A DNA stretch of 14,986 bases from Planctomycetota bacterium (GTDB taxonomy: Bacteria > Planctomycetota > Planctomycetia > Pirellulales > Pirellulaceae), in the NCBI GenBank assembly GCA_029259935.1, contig JAJDEH010000240.1:1-14986 (forward strand), given 5' to 3'. Numbering within the stretch: position 1 is the stretch's first letter; each line of letters opens with the position of its first letter. The notes below the pieces were generated by a model. The model saw nothing but the letters and a program-made list of their open reading frames with translations, was not told the DNA's origin and searched no databases. This document shows positions 13,639 through 14,986 of the stretch, in pieces. A program made the translations under genes and the position numbers.

Positions 13639-14781
13639 TTATTTTTCCGCTCGTTCCAGGATCGGGCCAAGCACTTCCGCGAACGCGTCCGCTTGTCGCA
13701 TGAAGCCAAGGTCGGTGGGGTGCGAGCTGTCGACGGTCCCTTCGTTATCGTCGCCCAAAAGATGATCGCCCTTGAGATAGTAAAGGTGATCGTCGCCGGC
13801 GACCTTCAACTCGTCGTAAATTTGTCGAAAGGCCTTTCGACTGGTTAGGTTTCGGTCACGCTTGCTCTGCACCAAGAAAGCATCCGAATAGGTGCGGTCT
13901 TCGACAAATAGAATGGGAGCGTTGGGCCGCGCCTTACGCAGTATCTTGATGCAAGGCTTCGTGCGGGCCAGCACATCCTTGGCCGTGATATTGGGTAGGC
14001 AATCAAAGACATAAACTGCCGCGTCGATTTCGGCAATCAACTCGACCACTTCCGGTTCCATCCGGCCATTGCCCGAGAAACCGAGGTTGATCACCGGCCG
14101 TTCGAATCGGCGTCCGAGGATCGCCGTGTGGACCATGCCGGGCCGAGAAGCACAAGCGCCGTGAGTAATGGAAGTGCCATAAAAAATGATCGGCTTGCGG
14201 TGTGACTCGGGGCGCTCGGCCGCGACCGACAAGGCGTTGCCTTTGGGAATGCCGATTTCAACTTTTGAAACACCGTTGTACAGCGGCAAGTACATCATGT
14301 ACGTGCGTTTCCCCTCCGGAATTCCGGATGCTAGTTTTGCGGTATTTGTCTGCGCCGTGGGACGGCCACATGACAGCCAACGCCACGTTCCTTGATCGTC
14401 TCGCACGTAGAGATCGATTCCACTTACGCCGGTCGCCGCCATGTGTGGCATCGCCAAGCGGTTTGAAGTCAGTGTCCACCGAGTTTGAATCGTGGTCGCA
14501 TCGGTAACAAAGCGAACGGCGATCCCCGCCGAGTGTCGGCTCAATCCCCAAACGGCCGAGCGAACCTTGGCCTCCGCCTTGGCGGGCAGCCGATCGTAAT
14601 CCGCTTTCGTATCCTGCCAGCCTTGGCCCTCGACGGGCAACAGTTGAATGTCATACCACAGCGTTCCTTGTTTCTCATCAAGCGTGGCGAGACCGGCATC
14701 AATGACCTTGCCCTCTTCGGCAACGACAACGCAGGGAAACAGCAAAACGTAGGCGAGTAAAACAGAGCGAAAGATTGACAT
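13639..14781 (-). CDS. Secreted SGNH/GDSL hydrolase with GxDLY domain
   Basis: This 380-residue esterase-like protein has a signal peptide (about 1-21, VVVAEE end). The N-terminal half is a beta-rich domain with GIDLY at 121-125, the hallmark of the GxDLY domain found ahead of SGNH hydrolase domains. The catalytic half (about 195-378) shows block I GTSITHG with nucleophile S204, an oxyanion-hole glycine in GFSGNGR (234-240), a block-III-type asparagine in DCLPN (N264), and the Asp-His pair in VDSSHPTDLG (D351, H354). The family removes acyl groups, often acetyl, from carbohydrates or other esters. AAGGGA 6 nt before the ATG (14788-14793, minus strand) supports the start. It converges with the large heme protein 20 nt away, and with the upstream sulfatase it suggests processing of decorated polysaccharides; the substrate is unknown. 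Confidence 0.92.
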   Translation of the reverse strand: MSIFRSVLLAYVLLFPCVVVAEEGKVIDAGLATLDEKQGTLWYDIQLLPVEGQGWQDTKADYDRLPAKAEAKVRSAVWGLSRHSAGIAVRFVTDATTIQTRWTLTSNRLAMPHMAATGVSGIDLYVRDDQGTWRWLSCGRPTAQTNTAKLASGIPEGKRTYMMYLPLYNGVSKVEIGIPKGNALSVAAERPESHRKPIIFYGTSITHGACASRPGMVHTAILGRRFERPVINLGFSGNGRMEPEVVELIAEIDAAVYVFDCLPNITAKDVLARTKPCIKILRKARPNAPILFVEDRTYSDAFLVQSKRDRNLTSRKAFRQIYDELKVAGDDHLYYLKGDHLLGDDNEGTVDSSHPTDLGFMRQADAFAEVLGPILERAEK

Positions 14782-14787
14782 CCAAGA

Positions 14788-14793
14788 TCCCTT
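14788..14793 (-). promoter_or_regulatory. Ribosome binding site of the SGNH hydrolase gene
   Basis: Read on the minus strand, AAGGGA precedes the ATG at 14781 by 6 nt, supporting that start. Confidence 0.65.
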
Positions 14794-14811
14794 ATAAACT
14801 TTTGTAAAGTG

Positions 14812-14850
14812 AGGCTAGGTCTGCTCGACCAATGGCTGTCCTAGGCTAGG
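14812..14850. repeat. Direct repeat pair upstream of the SGNH hydrolase gene
   Basis: AGGCTAGG occurs at 14812-14819 and again at 14843-14850, in the same orientation and 31 bp apart, close to three helical turns. The second copy overlaps the palindrome CCTAGG (14840-14845). The pair lies 31 to 69 bp before the start codon on the minus strand, where a regulator could bind near the promoter. Function is inference. Confidence 0.35.
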
Positions 14851-14915
14851 CCCAAAACAAGCGAACCCTGAATGTTTTTCTGGCTGAATTCGCCAGCCCG
14901 GGTCGCGCGCGTTCG

Positions 14916-14931
14916 GCGAGCGGCCGCTCGC
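14916..14931. repeat. Perfect 16-nt palindrome
   Basis: GCGAGCGGCCGCTCGC reads the same on both strands with no spacer. It lies about 135 bp upstream of the SGNH hydrolase gene. It could be an operator, a cruciform-forming site or part of an intergenic repeat; nothing in the sequence decides between these. Confidence 0.6.
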
Positions 14932-14940
14932 TTTCGCGGC

Positions 14941-14967
14941 GTGAACTACGCTCAGCTTTTTGTTCAC
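14941..14967. repeat. Inverted repeat GTGAAC/GTTCAC
   Basis: GTGAAC (14941-14946) and GTTCAC (14962-14967) are perfect inverted copies separated by 15 nt. A run of six T follows about a turn later on the plus strand (near 14979-14984). It may belong to the next gene beyond the window edge; its role cannot be judged from here. Confidence 0.3.
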
Positions 14968-14986
14968 TCATCGTGGGATTTTTTCT

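Overview
The window looks like a chromosomal segment of a planctomycete, most likely Pirellulales-like. The evidence is a secreted formylglycine-type sulfatase, a very large secreted di-heme protein of the type abundant in Planctomycetes and Verrucomicrobia (PVC heme-binding domain, DUF6797-like region, LamG-like domain, beta-propeller), a bacterial formylmethanofuran:tetrahydromethanopterin formyltransferase, an SGNH esterase with a GxDLY domain, and an intergenic repeat built of degenerate heptamers. No rRNA, tRNA, CRISPR array, integrase or transposase is visible. The assignment to lineage is inference from gene content, not from a marker gene.

Layout, left to right. 1-491 is the C-terminal end of a medium-chain acyl-CoA synthetase that begins outside the window. 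675-1646 encodes an unrecognised two-helix membrane protein. 1747-3297 is a secreted sulfatase followed by a convincing intrinsic terminator. 3566-4087 is a RimI-like N-acetyltransferase, convergent with ftr (4131-5021, minus strand), with a 24-nt hairpin between them. 5022-5640 holds no convincing gene but contains a tandem duplication, a GC-rich hairpin, an inverted-repeat-bounded element with a heptamer array, and a candidate promoter. 5641-9572 is a compact three-gene operon for a MacB-type tripartite ABC system: membrane fusion protein with C-terminal EF hands, ATPase and permease, with an ATGA overlap and a 3-nt gap. 9677-13618 encodes the 1313-residue di-heme protein, possibly read through from the operon. 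It converges, 20 nt apart, on a secreted SGNH/GDSL hydrolase (13639-14781, minus strand). The last 205 nt is that gene's upstream region, with direct repeats and palindromes.

How the genes may work together. The sulfatase, the SGNH esterase and the large heme/LamG/propeller protein are all predicted to be exported and fit periplasmic breakdown of decorated polysaccharides (desulfation, deacylation, oxidation), though no substrate can be read from the sequence. The ABC system belongs to the MacB/Lol class, which acts on substrates in the periplasm or envelope rather than importing nutrients. The acyl-CoA synthetase, RimI and Ftr are metabolic or housekeeping genes with no evident link to that set. 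I do not see a defence system or any clearly new multi-gene system. The most unusual items are the EF-hand fusion and the interrupted lipoyl motif in the membrane fusion protein, the architecture of the large heme protein, the non-canonical sulfatase active site, and the intergenic repeat element.
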